Shown: piece by piece, positions 33,577-42,812 of the stretch | Numbering within the stretch: the first letter of the stretch is position 1 | How the letters are laid out: each line of letters opens with the position of its first letter | Notes under the pieces: model-generated | Databases searched by the model: none | What the model saw: the letters and a program-made list of their open reading frames with translations, nothing else | Told to the model about the DNA's origin: nothing | Assembly (NCBI GenBank): GCA_028224115.1 | Contig: JAOIVP010000001.1 | Location: forward strand, 25,516 to 89,515 | Source of the DNA: Candidatus Pelagibacter sp. | GTDB taxonomy: Bacteria > Pseudomonadota > Alphaproteobacteria > Pelagibacterales > Pelagibacteraceae | Direction: 5' to 3' | DNA: 64,000 bases | Program-made: the position numbers and the translations under genes

Positions 33577-34356
33577 TTATAACTCTAATTCTTTAGCTAG
33601 ATCGCCAATTTTAGCACCACCTGCCATCAATCTTTTTACTTCTTCATTTCCAAGATTTTCAGACAATCCTGAACCAATTACTTCTCCCAGACTTAAAAAA
33701 GTAAATCGATCAGCTATAAGACGTGCATGAATCTCGTTATGAGTAATAAGTATAATTGCAATATTTCCTAAATTTTGGACTTTTTTTATTGTTTTTAAAA
33801 CTTCCATTTGCTGCTTTTGACCTAATGCTGATGTGGGTTCATCTAATATTAATATCTTAGCACCAAAGTAAATTGCTCTTGCAATAGCCAAAGTTTGTCT
33901 TTGCCCGCCTGACATTGTTCCAACTGGTTGATTAGGGTTTGAAATGTTAATTCCAATTTTAGACATTTCTTCTGTTGTTATTCTGTCCATCTCATCCATT
34001 TGCATTAAACCAAATGCGCCAGGTCCTTTTGTTAATTCACGACCAAGAAAAAAATTTCTTGTAACTGAAGTTAAGGCATTGAGAGCTAAATCCTGATAAA
34101 CTGTACCAATGCCTGCATCAGATGCTTGACGTGGTGAGGTAAAGTTAACTATTTCTCCATCTACTTTTATTTCTCCACTTGTCATTGGATGAACTCCAGA
34201 TAACACTTTAATTAAAGTTGATTTTCCAGCACCATTGTCACCTAAAAGAGCGTGAACTTCACCCGGATAAACATCTAATGAAACACCATTTAAAGCAGTA
34301 AATGCTCCAAATTTTTTAACTAAATTCTTTATTTCAATTAATGGTTTATTGTCCAT
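33577..34356 (-). CDS. Sugar ABC importer ATPase (CUT2, single domain)
   Basis: The 259-aa ATPase has Walker A GDNGAGKST near 39-47, Q-loop VYQDLAL, signature MSGGQRQ, Walker B ILILDEPT and H-loop ITHNEIHA. Unlike RbsA-type proteins of about 500 aa it holds only one nucleotide-binding domain, as in fructose importer FrcA. It overlaps the permease gene by one base. It energises import of a monosaccharide in block B. Confidence 0.93.
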   Translation of the reverse strand: MDNKPLIEIKNLVKKFGAFTALNGVSLDVYPGEVHALLGDNGAGKSTLIKVLSGVHPMTSGEIKVDGEIVNFTSPRQASDAGIGTVYQDLALNALTSVTRNFFLGRELTKGPGAFGLMQMDEMDRITTEEMSKIGINISNPNQPVGTMSGGQRQTLAIARAIYFGAKILILDEPTSALGQKQQMEVLKTIKKVQNLGNIAIILITHNEIHARLIADRFTFLSLGEVIGSGLSENLGNEEVKRLMAGGAKIGDLAKELEL

Positions 34357-35951
34357 TAGATATTTCCCATAATTCGTTTCCTAATATTCTCATTTGTAAA
34401 TGCAGCAGTTACAAGAACTGCTCCAAGGAAAACTCTATAGAATGATCCATCAATTCCAGGAATATAAAAGAAGGCTTCTTTTGCTATTCCAAAAATAATT
34501 GTACCTAAGATAATTCCACCAATTGTTCCAAAACCTCCTGTTAGCACAACACCTCCAATAACAGCTGCGGCAATTGCTTCTAATTCTTTTAAATTACCTT
34601 TAGCCGTATCCGCAGTATTAACTTCAAAAACCTGACATGCTGCAAACATAGTTGCACAAAATGCAGTATTCATAAATAATGCAATCTTAACTTTGTTTGT
34701 TGGCACACCATTAGCCTTTGCAGCATTAAGATTTCCACCAGTTGAATAAATCCAGTTACCTGCTTGAGTTTTGCTCAAAATAAAATAACAAATAAAAGCA
34801 ATAAGCCCCCAAATCATTAAAGCAGAATACATACCTTTAGCAAAAATGTTTCCAAAGTTATTTACGTTCCAATCTACTGTAAAATACAACCAATTAAAAA
34901 CTGGTTCCATAATGTCGCCTCCAAAGAAATTAGCAACTGGTCTTGCAGTAACTATGGTGTCGATGTAAGCTTTTGCTATATCAATATCAGTAACCGCTTT
35001 TGCCGTAACTGCAGGTACATCAACTCCAGCTTCAATTTTCTTTGTCAAAATTTCTACCATTGAATCATTGCCAGATTTTTTTGCACCAGCTAAAGATTTT
35101 TCTAAAGTTTCAATCATTTTTGTTGAATTTATTTCAGTTTTCAAAGTTGCAACTTTTTCATTAATATAAGAAAGTCGTTCAGTTAATTTTGCAACAGTGC
35201 TAGCTGGTACGGTGCTAAGAATTTCTAATAATTGGTCATTTGGTAAAGCTTTAGCCGCATCTCTTTCCATTTCCCCAAGTCCTGGTACATTTATAATATT
35301 TTTGATATCTGGTAAATCTGTAACAGTCGTTGATCCAGCAGTTTGATCAGGAGCTCTGTTAAATGCTCTATAGGATACCTCTGTTAAACCTCTTAAAAAG
35401 AAAAGTCCACCTAGTGTAACAATGAAAGATGATATTCCACTTTTAACAACTATCCATCCCTGTATCCATCCAAAGGATAGAGTCATACATAATGTAATTA
35501 ATATTGCTAATAATGGTGAGACATCCCTAATTTCAAATAATTGAAATCCCTCAAAATGAAAACCTCCTTCAAAAGAGATGTAAGGAATAACAACAGCAAA
35601 ACCCCATTTTAATATCATTGCCATAGAACCACCAGCAAAACCGATCATTGAACCAACAGAAAGATCAAATTCACCTGCAATAATTAACATCCCAGCAGCA
35701 AGTGCTACGATTCCTAATTGAGCAATTACCCTAAAATTATTTCTAATTCCTAAGGCGTTAAATCCTTCACCAGAAAAAGGGTTAAGAGAAAATTCTCCTT
35801 CTGGAATAGAAAAGTATCCCAACATAAAAAAAAGTAAGATCATTACTCCCAAAGGTCCGACCTCTGGACGAGCCATTAATGCAGAATACCATTTTTTTTC
35901 ACCTTGTCGGTCTGACTCTTGCCTTGGTTTGTTTGTTGTTGATGTATTCAT
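34356..35951 (-). CDS. Sugar ABC importer permease with large insertion
   Basis: The 531-aa protein is a ribose-type (RbsC/FrcC) permease: IIAGEFDLSVGSMIGFAGG at 90-108, FIVTLGGLFFLRG, and the C-terminal IAAAVIGGVVLTGGFGTIGG. It is about 180 residues longer than usual. Part of the excess is a hydrophilic, partly coiled-coil segment at about residues 200-350, placed after FLRGLTEVSYRAFNRA where typical permeases have a short periplasmic loop. It is separated from the binding protein gene by a terminator-like hairpin. The insertion might contact the binding protein; that is conjecture. Confidence 0.92.
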   Translation of the reverse strand: MNTSTTNKPRQESDRQGEKKWYSALMARPEVGPLGVMILLFFMLGYFSIPEGEFSLNPFSGEGFNALGIRNNFRVIAQLGIVALAAGMLIIAGEFDLSVGSMIGFAGGSMAMILKWGFAVVIPYISFEGGFHFEGFQLFEIRDVSPLLAILITLCMTLSFGWIQGWIVVKSGISSFIVTLGGLFFLRGLTEVSYRAFNRAPDQTAGSTTVTDLPDIKNIINVPGLGEMERDAAKALPNDQLLEILSTVPASTVAKLTERLSYINEKVATLKTEINSTKMIETLEKSLAGAKKSGNDSMVEILTKKIEAGVDVPAVTAKAVTDIDIAKAYIDTIVTARPVANFFGGDIMEPVFNWLYFTVDWNVNNFGNIFAKGMYSALMIWGLIAFICYFILSKTQAGNWIYSTGGNLNAAKANGVPTNKVKIALFMNTAFCATMFAACQVFEVNTADTAKGNLKELEAIAAAVIGGVVLTGGFGTIGGIILGTIIFGIAKEAFFYIPGIDGSFYRVFLGAVLVTAAFTNENIRKRIMGNI

Positions 35952-35976
35952 TTTTAAAAAAGGTTTTTTTAATTTT

Positions 35977-36011
35977 ATAAAAAAAAAGGGCCGATTAAAT
36001 AATCGACCCTT
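35977..36011 (-). terminator. Hairpin after the sugar-binding protein gene
   Basis: On the minus strand AAGGGTCGATT pairs with AATCGGCCCTT (36011-36001 with 35996-35986), an 11-bp stem containing one T-G pair and a 4-base loop, followed by a T run. It lies 15 bp after the binding-protein stop and before the permease gene, so it likely reduces permease expression. Confidence 0.85.
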
Positions 36012-36025
36012 TAAATTGTTACAAA

Positions 36026-36931
36026 CTATCTGTCAATTCCTGCTAGAGCAGCAACTGAAGAAGCGTTAGACTTATCTACGAAGCCAGGTCCTGATGGGAT
36101 GTTAGCTCCTGGTAAAAGTCCAGCACTGTTGTTGTACAAGTGTAATACGATAACTGGCATATAACCTTGTAGTCTTTGTTGTTGATCGATAGTGAAAGCA
36201 ACTCTTCCAGATCCGATTAAGTCCATAACCGCAGGACTTAAGTCAAAGCAAGAATGGTGTACTGTCATACCAAGATCAGCTAAAGCTTTATCAACAGCTT
36301 CACATACGTGAGGTCCTACTGAAAGGATCGCATTAACATCTTTGTTAGCTTGTAAAGCAGCAGTAGCTCTAGTTTGAATAGTTGCAGGGTCAGATGTAGT
36401 ATCAGTCATTTGCATAGGAACAGCAGAACCGTAACCTTCACATCTGTCAACAAGAGCTGTGTTGTATGCTTCTTGAATCATACAAAGTGCTTTAGAAGCA
36501 CCTTCAGCTTTTGCTCTTTCACCAGCTTTTTGTCCAGCAAGTAATTCAGGCTGACCAACGTGCATAAGAGCACCTAGGCTAGCAGAAGACTCTAAACCAG
36601 AGTTCATTGTAATTACTGGAACACCAGCAGCAACAGCAGCTTTAATAGCTGGTCCTAATGCATCTGGGTCTGGTAAAGAAATTACCATACCATCTGGTTG
36701 AGTAGCTGCAGCAGCTTGAATTGAGCTTGCCATATCAGCCATATCAGCAGAAGGGTTGTAGATGTATTCGAAGTCAGCACCGATTGCTCTAGCTGCATCT
36801 TCACCACCTTTTTGAACTACTGGCCAAAAAGGATCTTTTCCTTCACCATGAGTTATCATGACGTATCTTTCAGCGAAAGCAGTAGTTGCAAATAATGCAA
36901 GAGCTGCAAACGAAAGTATAAGTTTTTTCAT
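36026..36931 (-). CDS. Sugar ABC importer periplasmic binding protein
   Basis: The 301-aa protein has a signal peptide (MKKLILSFAALALFATTAFA) and a type-1 periplasmic binding fold: THGEGKDPFWPVVQKGGEDAA, PDGMVISLPDPDALGPAI, GVPVITMNSGLE and VAFTIDQQQRLQGYMP. Codon use is visibly more GC- and alanine-rich than neighbours, as for a highly expressed transport protein. It is the first gene of the block-B operon with a 176-bp leader. Ligand is a monosaccharide by context. No single sugar can be named. Confidence 0.93.
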   Translation of the reverse strand: MKKLILSFAALALFATTAFAERYVMITHGEGKDPFWPVVQKGGEDAARAIGADFEYIYNPSADMADMASSIQAAAATQPDGMVISLPDPDALGPAIKAAVAAGVPVITMNSGLESSASLGALMHVGQPELLAGQKAGERAKAEGASKALCMIQEAYNTALVDRCEGYGSAVPMQMTDTTSDPATIQTRATAALQANKDVNAILSVGPHVCEAVDKALADLGMTVHHSCFDLSPAVMDLIGSGRVAFTIDQQQRLQGYMPVIVLHLYNNSAGLLPGANIPSGPGFVDKSNASSVAALAGIDR

Positions 36932-37107
36932 TATTTCTCCCTTTTAAATTAATTTAAAAAAAGAAATATAACTACTTTGAGAAAAGATCATAACAAAAAA
37001 ATATTAATACAACCTTTGATTGATTTTTTTTAACTAAGATTTTTTCCCTACTTTTCTTGTTTTAAGAAAATATAAATTTTTCTAAATTAAATTATTAATA
37101 GAAATTT

Positions 37108-38010
37108 CTAATATGTGGCACTTCTGCCCAATCTTGCCGCACCACGAACACCGCTAGCATCACCATATCTTGGTTTTAAAAAAACACCTTCGTATTCTCT
37201 GCCAATAACAAATTTTCTCACCAATGAGTCTATTTCATGTAAAAAATCAATTTCGTTTGAAACTCCTCCTCCAAAAACAAAAGCGTCAGGATCTAAAATA
37301 TTTATTATACTTGAAAGTGACATTGCTAAATTTACTTTAAAATCATCTATAAATCTTTCTGCATCTAAATCATGTTTTCTATTTAATTCAAAAATTTCAT
37401 TTGTTTTTAAATTTTTTCCATAAAGTTTATTAAATCTTTTTGCTAAGCCTAAGCCAGATAAAAAACTTTCGATTTCAACTTCTCTTGGATTACTCGAGTC
37501 AAAATTTTCTTTTTTAGCAGCAAAATAAGGAATTTGATTATGACCCCACTCTCCTGCAACGCCATTGGGGCCACTTACTATTTTTTTATCAATCACTAAA
37601 CCACCTCCAACTCCAGAACCTAAGATTATACCATAAATAATTTTGTAATGTTTACCAGATCCATCTATAGCCTCTGACAAAGCAAAACAATTTGCATCAT
37701 TTTCACAAAACACTTCTTTACCAAGTGCTTTACGTAAATCATTTTGAAATGGTTTTTTTTCTAACCAACTTATGTTGGGAACATTTTTAACCAATCCTGT
37801 TTGAGGAGAGTGAACTCCCGGATGACAGACACCAATTGGAAGTTCTTGTTTAAATTCTAATTCTAATTGTCTATGAATATCTTTTATTGAAGTAATAATT
37901 TGAGTGTAATTTTTTGGGCATGATATTCTAGATCTATGTTTTTCTTGTCCATCTTTTTCAAGTACAACACTCTCTATCTTTGTTGCACCAACATCTATAC
38001 CTACTTGCAT
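37108..38010 (-). CDS. ROK-family sugar kinase lacking the zinc cysteines
   Basis: The 300-aa protein shows the ROK ATP loop VGIDVGATKIE (3-13), CENDANCFALSEA with the catalytic Asp, and LGSGVGGGLVID. The conserved GHxxxP follows (GEWGHNQIPY), but the usual CxCGxxGCxE zinc motif is absent: the segment after it (AAKKENFDSSNPREVEIESFL) contains no cysteine. Catalysis may still work, since only the zinc finger is lost. It follows an SDR gene by 5 bp at the end of the tctCBA operon. Substrate could be fructose, glucose or an amino sugar. Confidence 0.85.
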   Translation of the reverse strand: MQVGIDVGATKIESVVLEKDGQEKHRSRISCPKNYTQIITSIKDIHRQLELEFKQELPIGVCHPGVHSPQTGLVKNVPNISWLEKKPFQNDLRKALGKEVFCENDANCFALSEAIDGSGKHYKIIYGIILGSGVGGGLVIDKKIVSGPNGVAGEWGHNQIPYFAAKKENFDSSNPREVEIESFLSGLGLAKRFNKLYGKNLKTNEIFELNRKHDLDAERFIDDFKVNLAMSLSSIINILDPDAFVFGGGVSNEIDFLHEIDSLVRKFVIGREYEGVFLKPRYGDASGVRGAARLGRSATY

Positions 38011-38015
38011 AATTA

Positions 38016-38765
38016 TTAGTAAGTTGCTCTACCGCCACTTAAATCAAATACTGCGGCTGTTGAAAAAGAATTTTCTTCACTTGATAACCAAGCAACTAAG
38101 GAAGCTAATTCCTCTACCTTCGCAAATTTATTTCTTGGTATTTTTGAAAGCATATAATTAATATGCTCTTCAGTCATTTGATCAAAAATTCTAGTTTTTG
38201 CTGCTGCTGGAGTAACACAGTTTACTGCAATATTTTTTTGAGCGAGTTCTTTACCTAAAGATTTAGTTAATCCTATAACTCCTGCTTTTGAAGTGCTGTA
38301 AGCACTTGCATTTGGATTTCCCTCTTTGCCTGCGATAGAAGCAATGTTAACAATTCTTCCGTAATCATTTTTAACCATAAATGGAACAACTGCTTTACAA
38401 CAATAAAAAACAGCATTTAAATTTAAGTTAATTACTTTATTCCATTCTTCTATAGGGTACTCTTCAACAGTAGTGTTCATTCCTGCTACACCTGCATTGT
38501 TAATAAATATATCAATCTTACCATGTGATTTTTCAACTTCAGATAATTTTGAATTAATTGTTTCATAGTTACTAACATCAACTATTTGATAAGTTAAATT
38601 TTCAGAATTTATTTTTTTCAAAGCTTTTTTTGCTTCACTTTCGTCTATATCCCAAATTATTACTTTGGCTCCAGACTCAATAAATCTTTCAGTAATAGCT
38701 AAACCAAATCCTTGTGCACCACCTGTCACAATTGCTACTCTGTTATTTAAATCAAATTTTATCAT
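38016..38765 (-). CDS. Short-chain dehydrogenase in the tct operon
   Basis: The 249-aa SDR has TGGAQGFGLA at the NAD site, Asp38/Asp40 after strand 2 (IIWDIDES), NNAGVAGMNTT, and Tyr-x3-Lys in SAYSTSKAG. The ending FDLSGGRATY is shared by some sugar-acid dehydrogenases that I recall, but this is not conclusive. It probably oxidises a hydroxyl group on a sugar acid imported by the adjacent TctABC system. Gap to tctA is 3 bp and to the ROK kinase 5 bp. Confidence 0.85.
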   Translation of the reverse strand: MIKFDLNNRVAIVTGGAQGFGLAITERFIESGAKVIIWDIDESEAKKALKKINSENLTYQIVDVSNYETINSKLSEVEKSHGKIDIFINNAGVAGMNTTVEEYPIEEWNKVINLNLNAVFYCCKAVVPFMVKNDYGRIVNIASIAGKEGNPNASAYSTSKAGVIGLTKSLGKELAQKNIAVNCVTPAAAKTRIFDQMTEEHINYMLSKIPRNKFAKVEELASLVAWLSSEENSFSTAAVFDLSGGRATY

Positions 38766-38768
38766 AAT

Positions 38769-40241
38769 TTATTTTTTCTTTTTTTTTGATCTTAATAATG
38801 GAAAAGCCAGAGCAATTAAAGATAAAATAAAGAACGTCAAAGCTATAGGTCTTGTTAAAAACATCAACCAATTTCCATCAAATATTACCAATGATTGTCT
38901 TAAAGTTCCTTCTACTAATTCTCCAAGAATTAATCCAATGATTACAGGTACTACTGAAAATCCATATCTTCTCATAAAAAATCCAAGTACACCAAAAAAA
39001 ATCATTATCCAAACATCTAATATAGATTGACTTAATGAATAAGTTCCACAAACAGACACTGCAAAAATCATTGGCCATAGAATTTTGTTAGGAACCAGTG
39101 TAATTCTTGCAAAAATTTTAGCTCCAAAAAAACCAAATATAAAAAAGAGTACGTTTGCAATTAACATTGCACCAAATATTCCATACAAAAATTCAGGTTG
39201 CTCTCTAAATAAGTCTGGACCAGGTCTAACACCATGAATAATTAAACCTGTTAAAATTACTGCTGTTGTTGCACTTCCTGGAATACCCAGTGCTAATGTT
39301 GGAACCATGGCTCCACCTGTTGCAGCATTATTTGCTGCTTCTGCTCCCGCAATACCTTCAATTGAACCTTTACCAAATTCTTCAGGTTTTTTTGAAAATC
39401 GTTTTGCTTCTGAGTAACCTATTAATGATGCAACTGTGCCTCCCTCTGCAGGAAGAACTCCTATAAATGATCCAATTCCTGATGACCTTAAAATTGTTTT
39501 CCACGTTTGTTTATAATCATTAATAGAAGGTAGTTTTACAGCTTTTAAAGCTACTCTTTTAAACACCTGATCTAATAAAGTTGATTGAGTTAGCATTTCA
39601 CTGATAGCAAAAAGACCAACAACAACTGGAATAAATCCTATCCCTTCTGATAATTCATTAATTCCATAAGTAAATCTATCTATTGAAGTCATAAAATCTT
39701 TTCCAATAGTTGAAATTAAAATTCCAAACGCACCTGCAATTAAATTCTTAATTGGGCTTCCTTCCCCAATAGAAGCAAGCATTGTTAATCCAAAAATAGC
39801 TAAGGCAAAATATTCAGGTTGACCAAATTCATACGCTAGTTTTGCAAGTAAAGGTGCAAAAAAAACAAGTATTATGACACTAAAAATTCCACCTACTGTA
39901 CTTGATACAGTAGCCATTCCAAGAGCTCTACCAGCCTCACCTTTTTGGGCTAACGGATAACCATCCAAACATGTGGCAGCTGCAGCAGGAGTTCCTGGTG
40001 TATTAATTAAAATAGCTGTAATTGCTCCACCGTATGTCCCTGCACAATAAATTGATGTCAACAGTACAATTGCGGAAAGTGGATCCAAGGTCATTGTAAA
40101 AGGTAAGATTAAAGCACCTCCAGTAGTGGGACCTAGTCCTGGCAAGACACCTAAGATCAATCCAAACAAAGTTCCAAAAAACAAAACTAATAAAAGTTTT
40201 GAACTAAATAATGGTGCCATCATTAAAAGTAAATTTTCCAT
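38769..40241 (-). CDS. tctA: Tripartite tricarboxylate transporter large subunit TctA
   Basis: The 490-aa protein has 11-12 membrane helices and TctA signatures: [19 protein letters not shown] near 31-49, [34 protein letters not shown] segment at about 94-123 and [27 protein letters not shown] near 314-340. With TctB and TctC it imports carboxylates. It directly follows tctB (stop and start adjacent at 40241/40242). In context the ligand is likely a sugar acid rather than citrate. Confidence 0.93.
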   Translation of the reverse strand: MENLLLMMAPLFSSKLLLVLFFGTLFGLILGVLPGLGPTTGGALILPFTMTLDPLSAIVLLTSIYCAGTYGGAITAILINTPGTPAAAATCLDGYPLAQKGEAGRALGMATVSSTVGGIFSVIILVFFAPLLAKLAYEFGQPEYFALAIFGLTMLASIGEGSPIKNLIAGAFGILISTIGKDFMTSIDRFTYGINELSEGIGFIPVVVGLFAISEMLTQSTLLDQVFKRVALKAVKLPSINDYKQTWKTILRSSGIGSFIGVLPAEGGTVASLIGYSEAKRFSKKPEEFGKGSIEGIAGAEAANNAATGGAMVPTLALGIPGSATTAVILTGLIIHGVRPGPDLFREQPEFLYGIFGAMLIANVLFFIFGFFGAKIFARITLVPNKILWPMIFAVSVCGTYSLSQSILDVWIMIFFGVLGFFMRRYGFSVVPVIIGLILGELVEGTLRQSLVIFDGNWLMFLTRPIALTFFILSLIALAFPLLRSKKKKK

Positions 40242-40751
40242 TTATACCTGATAATAAATATTAGTAATTATACCCGGAGGGAATCTTAAACCTAAAATTG
40301 TCTCAAAAAAAATAAACACAATTATTGGAAAAATTATACTTACTAATAATAGATAAAAAATTCTTCTTTCACCCCAAAAATATGAAACGAAAATTGATAA
40401 TATTGAAATCGCTAAAAAGAAGTCTAAAGTTTTTGAAATTAAAACAAATAATAAGAATCCTGTTAAGGTCAAATAAAAAGTTTTTGGTAATTTTTTTTCT
40501 ACTTTCCAAGGTTTTTTAGTTGATAGAAAATATACAACAAAAGTTAAGCTAATTATCAAAACTAATAGTGCTTTAGGAAAAGTTGCAGGTTGAATTCCTC
40601 TATTTAAAATTGGAGGAACAATATCAAAAGAAAAAGTAGTTATTAGTAAAATAGTTGAAATAAAAATAATTATAAATGAAACTTTAAATTCATCTTTAAA
40701 AAAAAAGGGCAAACTTTTGTTTGCCCTTTTTTGTTTTCGTACATTGTTCAT
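40242..40751 (-). CDS. tctB: Tripartite tricarboxylate transporter small subunit TctB
   Basis: The 169-aa protein has four hydrophobic helices and the TctB-like RGIQPATFPKALLVLI segment. Its first 25 residues are unusually basic, and codons for RKQKRANKSLPFFF are made by a perfect terminator hairpin (see 40698-40732). No other ATG, GTG or TTG start follows before the first helix, so the hairpin appears to be inside the coding region. It lies 24 bp downstream of tctC. Confidence 0.82.
   Translation of the reverse strand: MNNVRKQKRANKSLPFFFKDEFKVSFIIIFISTILLITTFSFDIVPPILNRGIQPATFPKALLVLIISLTFVVYFLSTKKPWKVEKKLPKTFYLTLTGFLLFVLISKTLDFFLAISILSIFVSYFWGERRIFYLLLVSIIFPIIVFIFFETILGLRFPPGIITNIYYQV
40698..40732 (-). 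terminator. Terminator hairpin inside the 5' end of tctB
   Basis: AAAAAAGGGCAAAC (40701-40714) pairs with GTTTGCCCTTTTTT (40719-40732) in a 14-bp stem with a 4-base loop, flanked by an A run giving Ts on the minus strand. It sits about 45 bases after the tctC stop and overlaps codons 7-18 of tctB, so it could both end tctC transcripts and shape tctB translation. Confidence 0.8.
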
Positions 40752-40775
40752 AAACTAAATGTACTATCTTTATAA

Positions 40776-41747
40776 TTACTTAATGTAACCTAAAGCTTTA
40801 AGCTGTGCAGTCATTTCAGTAAGCATTTCTTCCATTTGCTTACCCCATTCGTCAGCACCTACAACACTAGTGTCATCTAAACCAATTTCTGTTAAGAAAT
40901 TTTTGTAGTAGTTGTGGCTCATTGCTTTCATCATTCCAGCTTCTAACTCTTTAACTCTTTCAGCTGGAGCTCCTTTTTTAGTTACGAAACCTCTAACAGT
41001 AGATAAAGAAACAGGTATTCCTAATTCTTTAGCTGTTGGAGAGTCTCCAATTTTAGCCATTCTATTATTTGCTAAAACAACTGAAACACAAAGTGTTCCA
41101 TCATTTATTTCAGTTAATGCTTCCCCTAAATTTAAAACACCTACATCAATATCTCCTTTGATTAGGTTAGTTTTAATTGGAGCGACACCTTTATAAGCAA
41201 CAATAGTTGGATCTTTTAATCCACCTTTTTTTGTAAATGCAATTGCACTAACGTCATCAATTCCACCAACATGAGTTGTTCCATATTTAAGTGATTTTGA
41301 TTTTTGAACACTAATAAATTTTTTAGCGTCTTTGATGTCAGCTTTACAATTTACAACAAATAATTGAGGATCATCAGTTCCTCTTGCAAGTGGTTGCATG
41401 TCACTAATTTTAACTTTAGTTTTACCTAATGCCATTGATACAGCATGACCAGTAGTCCAAGTTAAAGTGTGTTGACCATCAGCAGGTAAGCTCATCATGT
41501 AGTCCATAGATACAGCTCCACCACCACCTTTTTTGTTAACTAATTGCATGTCTTGTTTAAGAACTCTTCGAGCTCTTAAAAGCATCATTCTAGTAGTTAC
41601 GTCAGTACCACCACCAAAACCAGCGTGAGTGATTGCTTGTATAGCACCATCTGCTCTAGCAGAAGTCGTAAGCATAGGTAGCGCTATAACAAAAAATTCA
41701 GTCACTAGAAATGCAGCAGCTAAGAAAAGTTTAAAACTTTTTTTCAT
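40776..41747 (-). CDS. tctC: Tripartite tricarboxylate transporter binding protein TctC
   Basis: The 323-aa exported protein (signal peptide near residues 1-30, ending TSARA) has the TctC/Bug fold: AGFGGGTDVTTRMMLLRARR, NKKGGGGAVSMDYM, GTTHVGGIDDVSAIAF and RGFVTKKGAPAERVKELE. It binds a carboxylate ligand in the periplasm. As first gene of tctCBA-SDR-ROK it shares a 69-bp divergent promoter with the pdxA-like gene, suggesting joint control. Confidence 0.9.
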   Translation of the reverse strand: MKKSFKLFLAAAFLVTEFFVIALPMLTTSARADGAIQAITHAGFGGGTDVTTRMMLLRARRVLKQDMQLVNKKGGGGAVSMDYMMSLPADGQHTLTWTTGHAVSMALGKTKVKISDMQPLARGTDDPQLFVVNCKADIKDAKKFISVQKSKSLKYGTTHVGGIDDVSAIAFTKKGGLKDPTIVAYKGVAPIKTNLIKGDIDVGVLNLGEALTEINDGTLCVSVVLANNRMAKIGDSPTAKELGIPVSLSTVRGFVTKKGAPAERVKELEAGMMKAMSHNYYKNFLTEIGLDDTSVVGADEWGKQMEEMLTEMTAQLKALGYIK

Positions 41748-41816
41748 TATTTCCCTCTTTAGTTAATTTATAATTAATTATATAAACATAATCTGATACA
41801 AACCGTAAAGTAAAAA

Positions 41817-42812
41817 ATGCCTCAAAATAAAATTAATATTGCATTACTGCTAGGTGATCCTTCTGGTATTGGACCTGAGTTAGTGTCTAAATTATTGACA
41901 AAAGAAATTACGAATGAGGCAAATGTTGTTGTAATTGGAGAAAAAAATATATTTGAAAATGGTAATAAAATTTCTGGTCATTCACATAATCTAAAATTTG
42001 TTGAAAATTTTGATGAAATTAATTTTCAAGATGGAAATCAATATTTTCTAGATATTTCTAATGGAAAAAATCATAGTTATAAATTATCAGAGTGCTCTAA
42101 AGAGTCTGGTGAAAGTGTTTTGTCAGCATTAAATTTAGCCTTGGAACTTGCTAAAGAAAATAAAATTGATGCAATAAATTTCGGTCCATTCAATAAAACA
42201 AGTTTAAAGCTTGGAGGAAATAAATATTCAGATGAATTGCATTTAATGGCAGAAAAATTAGATGTAAAAAATTTTTTCTGTGAATTTAATGTTATTGATA
42301 ATTTTTGGACAGCAAGAGTTACATCTCATATTCCAATCAAAGAAGTCCCAGATCATGTTAAAAAAGAAAAAATTATCAAACCAATTAAACTGATTAATGA
42401 AGCAATGAAATTAAATGGTATTGAAAGTCCAAGAGTTGCTGTTCAAGCACTTAATCCTCATGCAGAATTTGGAACTGAAGAAAAAGATGAAATTATACCA
42501 GCTATAGAAGAAGCAAAAAAAATGGGTATTAATGCAGATGGACCTTTGCCTTGTGATACTTCTTTTATTACTGCTTATAAAAATAAAAATCATGATTGTA
42601 TTGTTGGGATGTATCATGATGCTCTCCAATCTGGTTTAAAAGCTTTTGGTTTTGATAGAGGTGTTACCGTTCAAGGTGGATTACCAGTACCTATAACAAC
42701 CCCAGCACATGGTACAGCTTTTGATATTGCTGGTAAAAATGTAGCAAATTTAGAACCTACTTTGAATTCTTTCAAAATTGCTTTAACAATGGCTGAAAAT
42801 AAAAATAAATAA
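41817..42812 (+). CDS. PdxA-family 4-phosphohydroxyacid dehydrogenase (PdxA2-like)
   Basis: The 331-aa protein has the PdxA pattern: [17 protein letters not shown] at the start, [20 protein letters not shown], the metal His residues in [12 protein letters not shown] and [15 protein letters not shown], and [14 protein letters not shown]. PdxA makes vitamin B6, but PdxA2 relatives oxidise phosphorylated four-carbon sugar acids or cyclic diols. Pairing with a rhamnonate-dehydratase-like gene and TctABC favours a catabolic role. The DUF1537 kinase that normally accompanies PdxA2 is not in the window. It overlaps the next gene by one base (TAATG). Confidence 0.82.
   Translation: MPQNKINIALLLGDPSGIGPELVSKLLTKEITNEANVVVIGEKNIFENGNKISGHSHNLKFVENFDEINFQDGNQYFLDISNGKNHSYKLSECSKESGESVLSALNLALELAKENKIDAINFGPFNKTSLKLGGNKYSDELHLMAEKLDVKNFFCEFNVIDNFWTARVTSHIPIKEVPDHVKKEKIIKPIKLINEAMKLNGIESPRVAVQALNPHAEFGTEEKDEIIPAIEEAKKMGINADGPLPCDTSFITAYKNKNHDCIVGMYHDALQSGLKAFGFDRGVTVQGGLPVPITTPAHGTAFDIAGKNVANLEPTLNSFKIALTMAENKNK

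Noticed and set aside
37050..37072. Stem TTTTCTT/AAGAAAA downstream of the ROK kinase gene
   Set aside because: The stem is only A-T rich with a single G-C pair and no following T run on the minus strand, so it is not a convincing terminator.
41762..41785. AT palindrome TTTATA-N8-TATAAA between tctC and the pdxA-like gene
   Set aside because: It is very low complexity in an extremely AT-rich promoter and has no second copy, so it is not separable from chance or a promoter -10 region.
41817..42812. Vitamin B6 biosynthesis pdxA
   Set aside because: The gene is coupled to an acid-sugar dehydratase and faces a carboxylate transporter; no other B6 gene is nearby. A catabolic PdxA2-like role fits better, though B6 function cannot be fully excluded.
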